The notes: generated by a model from the letters alone, not told the origin. Shown: positions 37,617-49,543, counted from the stretch's first letter. The stretch is DNA of 64,000 bases from Sisyra terminalis (GCA_958496175.1 OY292274.1:49238630-49302629); one strand, 5' to 3'. Translations and numbers: made by a program.

Positions 37617-37901
37617 ATACACACCAGAGGTATCGCAAATTCTAAACAAGATAAAATTCCATTGATTTTAAGTGGAGATTTTAATGTAAAGATTGCGTTA
37701 GATACAAATTTCTTTTTGATTAAGTTAGTGGACACCTTTATTTTAAAAATGTGCTACAGTTGCATTGTATCAACAATGAGATCAAAAACAGTGATTGACG
37801 TAGTATTCCATAAAGATATTGATCAAATCGAAACTAAAGTGTTTATTTCATACTTCAGTTACCAAAAGTCTCCCGTATCGTTTATCAACAATGCAAACTA
37901 G
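37617..37901 (+). pseudogene. Endonuclease-domain fragment of a transposable element
   Basis: An uninterrupted frame of about 94 codons ends at TAG. It contains IPLILSGDFNV (the GDFN metal/DNA-binding motif of endonuclease/exonuclease/phosphatase-fold nucleases), then VSTMRSKTVIDVVF (the S/T-x-ID-VF motif) and ISYFSYQKSPV (the final S-YHKP-type block, His changed to Gln). This is the C-terminal half of an AP-endonuclease-like domain. The SYFSYHKP variant is one I associate with endonucleases attached to Helitron/Pif1-helicase elements, but a LINE origin is not excluded. The N-terminal half and any RT or helicase are missing, and the catalytic His substitution argues for a dead relic. Confidence 0.65.
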
Positions 37902-37903
37902 GA

Positions 37904-40590
37904 GTTTACAAAATTGTATGTAATATAAAAATGAATTAAATGTAAATTGATTGTTTAATTGGAATCAATATTATCACAATTAAACCTTGAAATTATCTTA
38001 CTCTTGAAATTTTACATTCATATAATTATTTTGAAGTTCAGATATTTGAAGGTTTCACTTCTGTCGAGTGTGAATTTCCTAGTTAGGTCCCGTTCACCCT
38101 TTATTTTACTCATTATAATTAGTTTTAAATATTAATTTCTTTTATTAATTTCTAGAGTCTTTTTTATCTTGAGATTGGTAATAAGGAACTATTCTGGATA
38201 AAACTTATTCGTTCGTTGTTCTGGAAGTTCAGCTTATTCTTAGCATTCATGTTAATTAGGCTTAGTTTTCTCAAGTTATGTTTGAAATTTTATGCCTCGC
38301 ATCCGTTTAATAGGAAAAACCAAATTTAAGTACTCTTAGCCTTATCGCTATTGCTAGTTTTGGATGACTTTAAACACTCTCATATTGAAAAAAAAAATAA
38401 GAAAATAAAAACAAAATTGTTCAAAAACCAAATAGTGTATTTGTAACAAAAATTAGTTATAACGTAAAAAACTAAATATAGTTAAATCATTCTTTGAAAA
38501 TGAGGAAAATAACTTATAAAGTAGTCCAATTAAATAATAAAACTAAATACCAGATCAGCTATATAATAAAGAGACTCGATTGTTACAAACTATGTATATC
38601 TGTAGGTAACTTTAGAGCATAGGTGTAGAGTTTAAAACAAGCTAAAGACTTATAAATTTGAGTTTAAAATATTACATATTAAAATATAAAATTTAAAATA
38701 AAGGCTCTCAAATATGGAGTACAAAAGTACTGTAAAACTACTAGAGCTTCATAACTTTTCAAACACTCCGTTTTCTGGGCTTAAGTTTTCTTTTTAATGT
38801 TCAAGAGCAAAATGACTTAAAAGATATTCACCGCTATATGTATGATAAAAACCATTAAATTACATGAACAAGAACGAAATGTTTTATGGTTTCCGTAAAA
38901 TGAACTAAACAGTAAGTACATGCGAAATTTAGAGGTTTCAACGTATGTATTTAATGGCAACTAAAAATTTTCATGCAAATAATTTAAATTCGAATTTTAC
39001 CAGTTAGTTTAATTAAAGAATAACACACACACACACATACAAAGGCGCGATTTTTTGTTTAAATTTGCATCATACCGATAACGTTTATAAAAATTTCAAT
39101 GAAATGCATTGTTAAATTTATTGCATCCTAAATAAGTTTAAAAATGGGGTTTCATAAAAAAAATTGTTAAAGCGGCGATGGTCTCGTTGTTTTTTGATAA
39201 CAAAAATAAAAATGAAAATTTCACAGCAAATAACATACAACATTGATCCAAAATAGTAATGCCACATTGATGATGATGAATCGCTATTTTTAAAAGCATG
39301 AAAGCTCATTGATCAAAAGAAGCACCGTCATCATAATGAATGCAATTCTGATTTTATATTTCATAGATGATTTAAAAAAATAACAACCTTTTAACAGTTA
39401 AACTTTCAACTAGGTATATAAAAATAACGGCTTCATTCCTAAAACTATGAATACGAGACTTAATGACCTTATTGCTTTCTGGATCAACTAAATTACACCG
39501 TTACTTTTCATGATTTATAAATTGTATAGATTTATAGAAACTATGAATATACTTCAATTAACCGTGTATAAAGTCTAACCAATTATAGACTATATTTGAA
39601 GTGAAACATATATTTATGCATGTATGCTACTACATATTTATACTCGTATATAATATACCGTAGTATATACAGAATACATATGTGCACCAATGCAGTTTAA
39701 TTCAAAAGATAAATTCTTTTATTATAGGGTCAAGTTAGTTTATCATTGCCATATTTTTATTACGGAATTTTTCCCAAATGTCCTATTTAAATCAAAATAT
39801 ATGTAATGTGTTACTCAGGCGTTTAAATGTTCTTTTTTCCAAGAAAAAGCTCCGTTTTTTTAAAGATAAAACATGTTTCCTTCTAATGCACAGTTGAATT
39901 ATTTTGTTGAACTATTTTAAGTCATGTTTTTGAAATTTAAATCAGAGGTCATAACTAGATTTTCAGGTCCGTATGCTAATTTGAACTACGAGGCCTCTAC
40001 TTGCATTGTTTTTTACTTCAACTATTTATACAAAGGAAAATTATTTTTTAGCTTGAGAGCAAAGACTGAAATGGATATATTAAAAGAAACATATTTGTTT
40101 AAAAAAATTTTCGTTTATATTTTCTAGCCACAAATTTATCAATTAGAGTCTTAGTGTTTAATTAATTTACTTTTTTATTCTCAATAGCAATAATCTAATC
40201 TTTCATTTCTTCGGTGGAATTATCTTCTATTGAAAAAATCGCAAAATAGTTTCTTTTTATTTCAAAACGCCGCTGATATATAAGGGTATTAAAAGGCGTT
40301 ATAAGGGCATTATAGTTGGCGGTTTGAAAGAACTGCTTTCAGTAAAATCTTGCATCTCTTGTAGCTACGCCACTAAAATCAGTTATTTGTTATTTGTCTA
40401 TCAGTTATTTATCCTATAAAAATATTTAAATCTATAAAGCAATTTATTAAAACTTACTATGCAATAGCAACTAAACAATAGTTTTTCCTTGCAATGACTG
40501 ATAAAATTCATAAACAGTTGTTTCCAGCCTATTCTTGAGGTACATTTTTTTTTTGATTGAACCTTCAGCTTATGTTAAATTTGAGTAAGA
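37904..40590. other. AT-rich non-coding DNA
   Basis: Small frames at 39118-39309 and 39924-40127 have no domain. A short AC microsatellite is at 39023-39036. Nothing else is recognised. Confidence 0.5.
39023..39036. repeat. (AC)n microsatellite
   Basis: Seven consecutive AC units. Confidence 0.9.
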
Positions 40591-40598
40591 TATTTAGT

Positions 40599-41545
40599 CA
40601 GTGGCGTGCACAGGGATTTTAGGCAGGGTTGGCAGAAATTTTAAAAGCTACTTTAATATAATCAAAAATGCTGCATGTTGGTTTTAGTTCGTCGTAATGA
40701 TGAGTATATAATGAACCCTATAACGATTAGCCAACAAAATTTTAAAGTGTGGATTTTATGAATTTTTTTGCCAATCGATGGGAAATCGTTCGTAGAGGTA
40801 TGTGAAAGAAATCGTTTCGATTGTGACCAAATAGTTTAGCGGTAATAAATTAATTAAGAAAAATTAATTAATTAATTAGTCATTGATATAGTAAAATGTT
40901 AAGAAAATATGGTTCAAAGTGACATACAATAACAAAAATGCGGGAAACTTTAGCAAACGGTTGGTTAAATGTAAAATTAAAAAAAGGTAAGGAAAACTAA
41001 ACAGAACCTCCCCCCTTAGGAAAAAAAATGGAAAAAAAAGGCAACTCAGAAATTAATTTTTTTCTTCAAATTATATTTTCCCAAAATTTTACAAAATAAC
41101 AAAAATCGAAGCATAATTAAACAAGCTTTTCTCCAAAATTTTTTCATTGCTTATGAAAATCAATTTTTCACACAAAAAATTTTTGAAAAAATATATATAC
41201 GAAGTAAAACATTAAGTGTTTTTTGAAATTCGGAAAATATTTTTCTTTGACTTTTTTTTTAGTTTTAGTTTTAACCAACCGTTTCCTAAATTTTTCCGCA
41301 TTTTTATTATTATATGTTACTTTAAACTTTTGTTTCTTAGCATTTATGATTTTACTATATCAATGACTAATTAATTAGTTTATCTTATGTATTAAATTAC
41401 CGCTAAACTATTTTGTCATTATTATTGATGTTTGATAGTACTCGTAAATAAAATAAAACTAGATACCAGAACAAAATTATAAATATTTATCTGAATTATG
41501 TAGGGTAGGCAGTGTCTTTTTGTCTATATGTAATGCACGTCACTG
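40599..41545. mobile_element. Non-autonomous hAT element with 8-bp target duplication and internal inverted repeats
   Basis: The left end CAGTGGCGTGCA and the complement of the right end CAGTGACGTGCA are hAT-type terminal inverted repeats. TATTTAGT is present exactly on both sides (40591-40598 and 41546-41553), the 8-bp duplication expected for hAT. Inside, ~150-bp arms at about 40824-40970 and 41273-41420 are inverted copies (both strands carry ATAGTTTAGCGGTAAT, TAGTCATTGATATAGTAAAA and AACGGTTGGTT). The transcript or single strand could therefore fold into a long hairpin. There is no transposase frame. The TIR differences show it is not recent. Confidence 0.88.
40824..41420. repeat. Long internal inverted repeat of the hAT element
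   Basis: The two arms (about 40824-40970 and 41273-41420) align over ~150 bp with scattered mismatches and small gaps around an AT-rich loop. Most differences look like independent decay of an originally better-matched palindrome. Confidence 0.7.
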
Positions 41546-41553
41546 TATTTAGT

Positions 41554-42230
41554 AATAGTTTCACAAGCATTATATTTTTTTGTTAAAAAAATTCTTTGAG
41601 AATGGCATTCTCCTTTTTCTGTAATCCACCGTTTTTGTAATATTAGTTCATTTTTGATATATCTTTTCTACTGTAAAATTTTGTCACTGAAGTAATGCTT
41701 TAATGCATTTTGAATACTTTCTTACACAGTAATTTTGTTTTCTAACATGGCGGAGGTGAAAGAGGGTTAAACGAACTGTGACTCAGCTGTGATTTGGGCA
41801 AAATTGACTCTTGCATTGTTGCATTCATTCTCATCCTCAATTCTTTATTTTTAGAAATACTAAGTTCTTTTTTCATAAATTCTTTAATTGTGAAAATTTA
41901 TGATCATTATTGGTGTTATTTTTATTATTTTTTTCAAAAGGAAAAACCGGGATAAGTTTTGTGAGTTCTACTCGTGCACCAACGGTTCCATATCTATTAA
42001 AAGGTAAACAAAATGGTTGTGTGTTAAATATCATCCTTATTAATTTAATGACCGTTGGAAATTTCTTGTGAAATTGAATACTGAATTATTTGATGTTAAA
42101 ATTTAGAACTTAGCAATGTTTTGTGTATATATTTTATTACTTTTTAAGGTTGAATAGAAGTGTTGTGTAGAATTTTGACAGCGAAGGGTTTTCCTCAATG
42201 CTTAAATTCATGTACTAAACAGATTAATGT
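41554..42230. other. AT-rich non-coding DNA
   Basis: No gene or element recognised between the hAT element and the large palindrome. Confidence 0.5.
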
Positions 42231-42611
42231 AGTGTGTATACAATATATAAGATATATCGCAGTCTAATTTATGTAGTATAATTAAATATAATAATATATA
42301 AAAATTATACCACAAACATAAATTTGAACAGAAGTTCAAACAAAAATATTCGGGACGTATTGCCCAGATACGTATTTCGATTGCCAAGCAATCTTCATCA
42401 GTGGTCATCAAGTAGTTTGGATCACTCTGTAACTGTTTGTGATGATTCACAAAGCTTGGCAATCGAAATACGTATCTGGGCAATACGTCACGAATATTTT
42501 TGTTTGAACTTCTGTTCAAATTTATGTTTGTGGTATAATTTTTATATATATTTATATTTAATTATACTACATAAATTGGACTGCAGTATATCTTATATAT
42601 TATATACATAG
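42231..42611. mobile_element. Large near-perfect palindrome (foldback element), arms ~157 bp
   Basis: The left arm 42233-42389 and right arm 42454-42611 are reverse complements with only a few mismatches, around a 64-nt loop. Because of this the two opposite strands encode near-identical short peptides at both ends; neither is a gene. Each arm carries two nested small hairpins, a 6-bp stem GATTGC/GCAATC and a 6-bp stem ACGTAT/ATACGT, separated by GAAAT. No clear target duplication was found. A diverged relative sits at 52537-52832. Confidence 0.85.
42354..42401 (-). other. Hammerhead-like sequence motif in the palindrome
   Basis: On the minus strand CTGATGA (complement of 42395-42401) is followed by stem GATTGC-TTG-GCAATC, GAAA (complement of 42375-42378), stem ACGTAT-CTGGGCA-ATACGT and C. 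The order matches CUGAUGA / stem II / GAAA / stem III / UC of a hammerhead ribozyme. However, there is one extra A after CTGATGA, an extra T after GAAA, and no complementary stem I. It may be a decayed ribozyme of a retroelement or an unrelated structured motif. The right arm keeps the two stems but not an exact CTGATGA. Confidence 0.3.
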
Positions 42612-42921
42612 TATAACTCTTTAAAGTCAGCGAAAAAATCTTATTTTGAGATTAATGTTGCTTACATTCATTAGTATTCATGTTTCCGAGATATATTCAA
42701 TTGGCATGTAAAAAAAAATATCATCGTAAAAGCAACTCTAAGAATTTTGCCAGTTTTTTCATGTTTCAAATTTTTCACCAAAAATAGTCTCAATTTCTAA
42801 TCACGTTTCATGAATTATTTGAAAACCGTTAATTATCACAAAAAACGCATATTTATTTAGAGTCAAATATGGTCACTTTTGAACAATTTTCAGACAATAT
42901 TCAAAAATCTAACATAATTTC

Positions 42922-43815
42922 TAGAGATGCCACGAATAGTGATTTGGCCGAATACCGAATACCGAATATTCGGCGAATCTCTTGGCCGAAGTGCCGAATA
43001 TTCGGCGACACAAAGTTCCGTTAGCGAGTAAGGTTTAAAGTTTAAACCTACTTTATAATTTATGAGGAAAATCGAAATCGTTTTCTACCAACAAACGCTG
43101 AAAAACTTGTTTTCAATCATCATAACTTATGACTGATAGATTTTAAGCATTAATATGGTATGATAAAATAAATTTATAAGTTAAAAGCTATTGATGAAAT
43201 AAAAGCCTTTCTGAGTAATATTATGCATTTTTTCCTAATTTACTGTTCGGTGTGAATAGTCGAACACCAAATAGTTTTCGAATATTTGTTTCATTTCTAA
43301 TTTTGACCTATCACATGTATCACAGATTGATTTTTATTTTGTAATTAGTGTAGAAATTTATGATTAAAATAAATATTAAGAGGATCGGAAAGTAATGTCA
43401 TTACTGAACCTATCGACATTCAATTGCCATTTATCGGTTTATAAGTAATTTCAAAGTCGTACCTTAAGACATTTTTTGATTAGCGTGACTAGTTAACTCA
43501 AAAAAAAATTACAAATATTTATTATTCTAAGCTCTATACTGAAATGGTTAAATAAATTCCCAAAGGAATACAAATTTGGTATTATGTGCTTCAAAATTAA
43601 AGCTTGTTTAAAAATTTTGTGTTTTAATTTTATGTTAAGAAAACGACATTGCTTTTCGATTCCCTATAAACATTTTTGATTAAATTTTTTTTTTTTTTTT
43701 TTGATGATTTGGTATTCGGTATTCGGCCGAATAGTAAGCGATATTCGGCCGAAAACAAAATATTAAAAAAAGTAGCCGAATACCGAATAGTGGCCGAATA
43801 TTCGTAGCATCTCTA
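42922..43815. mobile_element. Non-autonomous hAT element with 8-bp target duplication ATAATTTC
   Basis: The terminal inverted repeats begin TAGAGATGCCACGAATA on the left and TAGAGATGCTACGAATA on the complement of the right end. ATAATTTC is repeated exactly at 42914-42921 and 43816-43823, giving the 8-bp duplication of the hAT superfamily. Both ends hold clustered copies of GGCCGAATACCGAATA and ATATTCGGC in both orientations, likely transposase-binding subterminal repeats. The 650-bp core is AT-rich without a transposase frame; the 69-codon minus-strand frame here is repeat-derived. An exact duplication and well-matched ends indicate a fairly recent insertion. Confidence 0.92.
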
Positions 43816-43823
43816 ATAATTTC

Positions 43824-46800
43824 TTTCACATTTGTTCTTATATGATTGATGGTTATGAAAGTCAATATTGTAAAAATAGAAAAAAACAATTAAAACCATT
43901 AAAATTTACTAAAACCTATACCTAGTGAGAACTGGTTAGAAAAGTTTCAAAAAAAAAATAAAACTTTATCAAACAATTGACGTTGAAAGACAATCGGATT
44001 TTGTTGTGAAACTAAACACATGTGACATTTATCTCTTATTATCATTTCAACCCCTTTAACTCTTCTTTTATCCAACCACTTATTTCTTGTATAAAATTAG
44101 AACACCAGCATTTGCTCTATATAAAACTCGGTTGTAGTTTTTTTTTGCGACCAATTACTTGAGTTTTACTCGTTTTTATTATAGCGATGTCATTTGAAAT
44201 TTTCTTATGAAATGAAACCCCCATTGTATGCATACTGTTTGGATACAATTACAATGAACTCCTTGAACATGCAATTTAATTTGAGATCACGTAGTAGTAC
44301 TATAAGTGTTTGAGAGGCAAGTTCGTGTCGCACGTTTAACAGTTCATACTGTAAGTCTCTTATTCAGGGAAGGTGTACTGCCAGAGAAAACCGTTGCATT
44401 CAAGAGTTTTAGTCATTTCAATACGAAATACTCATATATTTTAAGATATATACTCGTAGGTATATATTCGGTCTTCTATTCAAACAAGTACAGCAAAACC
44501 AGAACAGACATTATTGGATTCACTATAGAAGAAACATGCGCTTGAAGCTTGGAATCTTCATTTTTTACTATCCATATTATGAGCTAGATAACTGCATTGT
44601 TAATACTTTTTATAGAATTGAAACATTAATATTTTATATTTATAAAAATGGAAAACGTATACGTAACACTGGAGCACGTAAGTATAAAAGCTGCGTTTCT
44701 TTTTTTAAATAAGACAATTTTTCAAAAAAAAAAAAACGTTCAATGTTTATTATCGTGCGTAGCAAAGTGTATAATATCCTTAAGTAATAAAACGCTAAAA
44801 CTTTTACAATTAATGTTAAAACTTTTATTACAGCCCTTTAGAATGGTAGGCTCCACACTCTTTGGTTATGAAAGGTAGATAAGTTTAGATTTTTTTTTCG
44901 TGTGTTCCCAAAAAATAATGGTTTTGAATTAAAAAAGTTGTAATTTTATAAATTTATATTCACCTTCCACACTCGGAATTATTAATGCTTATTCGTTTCA
45001 CAAAGTGGCGGGTTATTTTGAAATATATTTCAACTAAGCCAATCACCATTAATCGAATTGTCAATGCATGCCGAGTTTGTTGTAAATAACGAATGTCTAT
45101 ATAGGAATATCGTTATAAATATTAGCTATCAGGCGATGCAAGCGGAATACACAACTGCTGTTTTATCATATTTTTTTTACAAACTCATAAATATAAAATA
45201 AAATTGAACATTTCACATTTTATGTGTACCCTAAATAAAACCTAGTGGATAATTTAAAATATACCTATTTGAATATTTGATAACCCGGGACTCCTCGTTT
45301 TATTACATAGTATTAAGCGATTTTATTTGTATCTTTATATGACTTTTCTTATTATTGTTACATTTTACTAAAAGCCAGGACTATTTTCATTTCAAAAATG
45401 AATGTTTATATTTAAATTTAAGGGTGCACTTTATTTTACGGGCTTAATAAAGCTTTTATAGAACAATAACTTGGCATTAACGTTGTTTTAAGCAAATCAT
45501 AGCTGAGTATTTCTTTTTGTTTCACAACTTCTATTTCACTAGTTGAACTATGCAGCTTTTTATTAAAAGTTTGAGTATTTAAATTTTATACATTAGCAAC
45601 TTCAATGTAAAACTGTTTTAAAAATAAGTAAAAAAACCAGCCGATCCTAAAAATTATTTTTCTCCTCTATTGATTGAAATTATAAAGCAAAAATGCTGAC
45701 GGGGTTGGTGATTTGGGAAGAATAAGGATGAAAGCACAGGAAGCCCGGTTATGTGAAATATACGTAAGAATGTAATGTATTTTTAGAACTTCAATTTGTT
45801 AACATTCGTTTTTCTATGCTGTTCGGGACCTCTCTGTATTCACATATTATCAAAATGACATATGTTGGAAAATATCAAAGAAAAAAGGAAGAAAAATAAT
45901 TTTTGCCTTACAATTGCTTAAAAAGGAAATAGCTTATTCTTATCTAAGAGACTTGGCCTGAGATAGGCTTGAAGACACATACATTAGACAAATTCTACTC
46001 AAGAAATTTAATTTGCCGAAATATCAAAAGAAAAAACCAAATTTTTTTTTTTTTGGTTTTTAATTGCATCATCTACTTTCTTTACTATAGTAAATTGTGA
46101 TGTTTTTAAGTTATTTACAAATATCTTTCAAATAAAAACGAATGAAAAAATTATTTATTTTTTTAATGATATCAAAAATTAACGGAAAATTTAAAAAAAT
46201 ATAAGCAAAAATCTGAATTTAGAGATTTTTAAAAAAAAAATCATCTCTTGGCATTGTGTCCGCATTACACACAAATTAATTAGTTGACTTTCGTTTTGTC
46301 AATTATTTTTCATACCCTATTTCAATTTGATTAGTAAAAAATCATACATTGGCACACATATTGACAACTCACCTACAACAATTGATTTGACCTGAAATTG
46401 ATTATTGAGTTCTGAAATACATTCAACTAGTGGCAAACACATATAATATGTTACATAAAATGCGGAGAAAAATTGTGAAAATGCCGAACAAACTTCTATT
46501 TCCAGGCTATTTAATAATTTAAATGCGGTTACCTCAAACGTTGGTTCAATTTTTTCGTTTTTCGAATGCTAACTTTGTTGTTGTTGAATAGCATTAGAGT
46601 TTTGTGAAGGTTTAATATTGGCTTGCGTAATTAATGTTCAACTAGTGGCGAAGGCTAACAGTAGGTATAACTTTTTCAAAACGAATATGAATATTTCAAA
46701 AGTTAATAATGAAAACGCCGTGATGTTAAAGGTTTTGTGATTTTCCCTCAAATGGAGTTCTGAATACACAAATACTAAGTAGTGAGGCATGAAACAAATT

Positions 46801-48392
46801 GTAATCATAATAAAATTCGTATTTGATTACATGGCGTGTAAAAAACGATATGGACATATAGGCATTAAACAAAAATATTGCAATGATAAAATAAAATAAT
46901 CTTTTCAAATTAGTTTTTAAATGTACGTAATAATATGCGTTATAACGCTTTTTACTGAATACTAAACGTCTTTAATCTGAAAGTGTGCATTTAATTTTCT
47001 GTTTAGAAATGAAAAATTGTTAAAAAGTTATTTTATTACAATATTGTATAACATTGACTTTTCCATAGACTTATACAATTAATTTATTGTTGCTTATAAT
47101 GCATACAAGTATTTCTAAAAAAATCCTTGCTTTTAAGGGATCGTCCATGGATTACAAATGACACTTTGAGGGAGGAAGGTCATAAGTTTTTAAACCCTTT
47201 TGTTTTAATATATAAAGGATTACATTGTGCCTGACGAAAAAGAAAGGGTGGTGTTAAAAAAAAGTAAATATGCTTTATTGAATTAAGAAGCGACTCCTTA
47301 TTAAATACAGGCAGATGTTAATTACTTTAGTGTTAATATTTGGGATTAAAATTATGAAGTAAAATCCATTGTGTCAAGGCAATTGATTTGATTTTTAAGT
47401 TTTAATTGGTAGAATCCATTAAGTCATATCTTAAATATTTTTTTTCTTAACGTTTTTATCAACAATGGTTCTACTTTTGCCTCTGCGAAAAAAATCATTA
47501 CTAGCATTTTCTTCAAGTTATAAGTTATGATTTTAAGTAGTAAAATTCTCTTGCATATTCACTATATAATATACATATACTGTATGAAGTAGCTAATCTG
47601 TATGAAAAATAAATAATATACTCAATTCAATTACGATTAACAGGCTATTTATTTTGAAAGTGGTACAAGTTTATATTATCTTATTTGAAAAAAATATGAG
47701 TTGTCATAATTTAGTTTGACAATGTTTCTATTGACTTTTAAATATAGAAGAACCTTCTTTATTTTAATTAATATGACTAAAAAGCTATTCGACTTCGCAC
47801 ATTTGGACGTTGAACATACAAAATTGTTGGAAATAGGTGGAAAGCGTGGAAGTAAATTCGAATATTTTATTTATTTTCAATAACAATAATTGGTTTTCAA
47901 ATTGTTCTAAAACCGAAAAAATTTAGTATTGAAGATTTTATATTTGAATTGACAGTGAAATATATGGCAAAAAATTGCTACCTTAATGCTTTTCAGCCGA
48001 ATATATAATTACTGCAGATCACAACCATTGGTTCATAAAATAAAATAGATTTTAAAAATTTTGATTGTTGAAAAAGGAACCAAAATTTAAAATCGCCTAT
48101 TTGATTTAAGTACTACATAAGTATTAACGTTCATACTAATTTAGTGAAATGACGTTATTTAAAATGTTGTTATTAAAATGATATAAAAAAAAAACACTTA
48201 TATTTTATTTCTTAACATAATTTTAGATGAACTTTTTTTATATTAACAACACTTTGATTATTAAATTTAAAATTTCGATTGTTGATTAGCTCTACATTAT
48301 CTCATATTAAACATTTTATTGAGATAAAACCTTTAGTTGCGAATGCAACGAGCAACTACTAGTTAATGATAACATAATTTATTTCACTTTGC
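43824..48392. other. AT-rich non-coding DNA
   Basis: No gene recognised. Frames at 44306-44545, 44648-44878 and 46726-46908 have no domain. A transposon-end-like segment lies at 47133-47265. Confidence 0.5.
47133..47265 (+). mobile_element. Possible DNA-transposon terminal remnant (TTAAGGGATCGTCCATGG)
   Basis: TTAAGGGATCGTCCATGGAT, then ACAAATGACACTTTGAGGGA and a purine-rich stretch, resemble a terminus common in insect non-autonomous elements (GGGACCGTCCATAAATTACG type). The opposite end and a duplication were not found. Confidence 0.3.
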
Positions 48393-48404
48393 AATTGTAA
48401 GTTG
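48393..48404 (+). repeat. Target-site duplication, left copy
   Basis: AATTGTAAGTTG is present here and at 49544-49555, bracketing the truncated Jockey copy. The first two A residues are ambiguous with the poly(A) on the right side. Confidence 0.85.
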
Positions 48405-49543
48405 ATCGTGTCTTTAGAGTACGAGTCGAAAACGATTTTTCCACAACAAGAGAAGTCTTGTCAGGAGTCCCACAAGGAAGTGTATTGGGGCCTTTCTTGT
48501 ATACAATGTACACATACGACCTTCCTAAAACGGACTCAACAATGTTGGCACAGTTTGCAGACGATGTCGCTATATTGAGCAAAGGAGACTGCGAGGGAAC
48601 TGCAGAGAATGTCCAAGCACACGCAAACAAAATTGAAGAATGGTGTAAAAAATGGAGAATCAGACTGAATCCTGATAAATCTAAAGTCATAAAGTTCACT
48701 TTGAAAACCAAAACTAGACAACAACCAATTATCCTGGACAATAGAGTGGTTCCAGTAGCAGACAATATTAAATACTTAGGACTTTCGATGGACACAAAAC
48801 TGACATGGAAAGCTCACATAAACAAAGTATTGGTACAGCTCCGCTCTTGTCTACGACAACTCAAATGGTTGATAACCAACAAATCCCTTGCATTATCACT
48901 AAAAAGAACAATCTACATTTAAGTCATTCGACCAGTTTGGACCTACGGATGCGAACTCTGGGGTATAGCATCTAATACCCAAATAAAAAGGATCCAAACT
49001 TTTCAAAACAGAGTGCTGAGATTAATGACGGGTTGCCCCTGGTTCGTAAGAGGTTCCATACTACACCAGGATATGCTGATAACGATGACAGAGGACGAAG
49101 TAACCAAACGATATTCTAAGATAAGAGACTTGTTCGAAGAACACACAAACCCTACCGTCAGAGAAAACTTAATAAACTGGCCACCACCGAGGGGACAGAG
49201 GAGGCTAAAACGCAAAAGACACGTGGACCTTATAAATGATATCACATAAGATATTTAAAAAAAAAATAAATAATACCAATCCTAATAAAACAAAAGTAAT
49301 TTGTGAAAAAAATAAATAACTATTAAGTAAAACTTATAATTAAATAAGACAAATATATATAAAATAAAGACAAAGAAATAAATAAAAATATATATAAAAC
49401 AAATAATATTTAAGTGAGTGGGGACCGTCGCGGGATGGAATCCCCAACAGGTGACAAGTGAATCTGACTAAGGTTAGCTTCTACATATTAGCCAAACTGG
49501 AAAGCCAATTCGGCAATAAGTTAAAGACTTAAAAAAAAAAAAA
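48405..49543 (+). mobile_element. 5'-truncated Jockey-type non-LTR retrotransposon
   Basis: A 1139-bp insertion with all marks of target-primed reverse transcription: a 5' truncation inside the RT domain, a 3' UTR with AT-rich repeats, a 3' poly(A) run of about 15 (49531-49545), and a 10-12-bp target duplication (TTGTAAGTTG). It is far better preserved than the relic at 18.7 kb. The 3' UTR contains a GC-richer box near 49420-49520 (GTGGGGACCGTCGCGGGATG). Confidence 0.9.
48407..49249 (+). pseudogene. Jockey reverse transcriptase C-terminal half, one nonsense mutation
   Basis: One continuous frame enters directly at the truncated end. In order it shows FRVRV, GVPQGSVLGP (RT motif 4), QFADDVAIL (catalytic F-ADD, 48556), a W-rich thumb segment, IKYLGLSMDTKLTW (48768), RPVWTYGCELWG (48929) and QNRVLRLMTG (49004), ending at TAA (49247-49249). 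A single in-frame TAA at 48920-48922, just before VIRPVWTYG, interrupts it; otherwise the frame is intact. The missing N-terminal RT motifs, endonuclease and ORF1 make it inactive. Domain order and motifs are those of the Jockey clade of arthropods. Confidence 0.9.

Noticed and set aside
42354..42401. Claim of a functional hammerhead ribozyme
   Set aside because: An extra A after CTGATGA, an extra base after GAAA and the lack of a complementary stem I break the canonical fold. It is kept only as a hammerhead-like motif.
42208..42611. Two overlapping ~100-codon frames on opposite strands with identical N-termini
   Set aside because: They are identical only because both read the arms of one large palindrome. 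There is no domain.
43680..43889. 69-codon minus-strand frame
   Set aside because: It lies in the terminal repeats of the hAT element and is not a gene.
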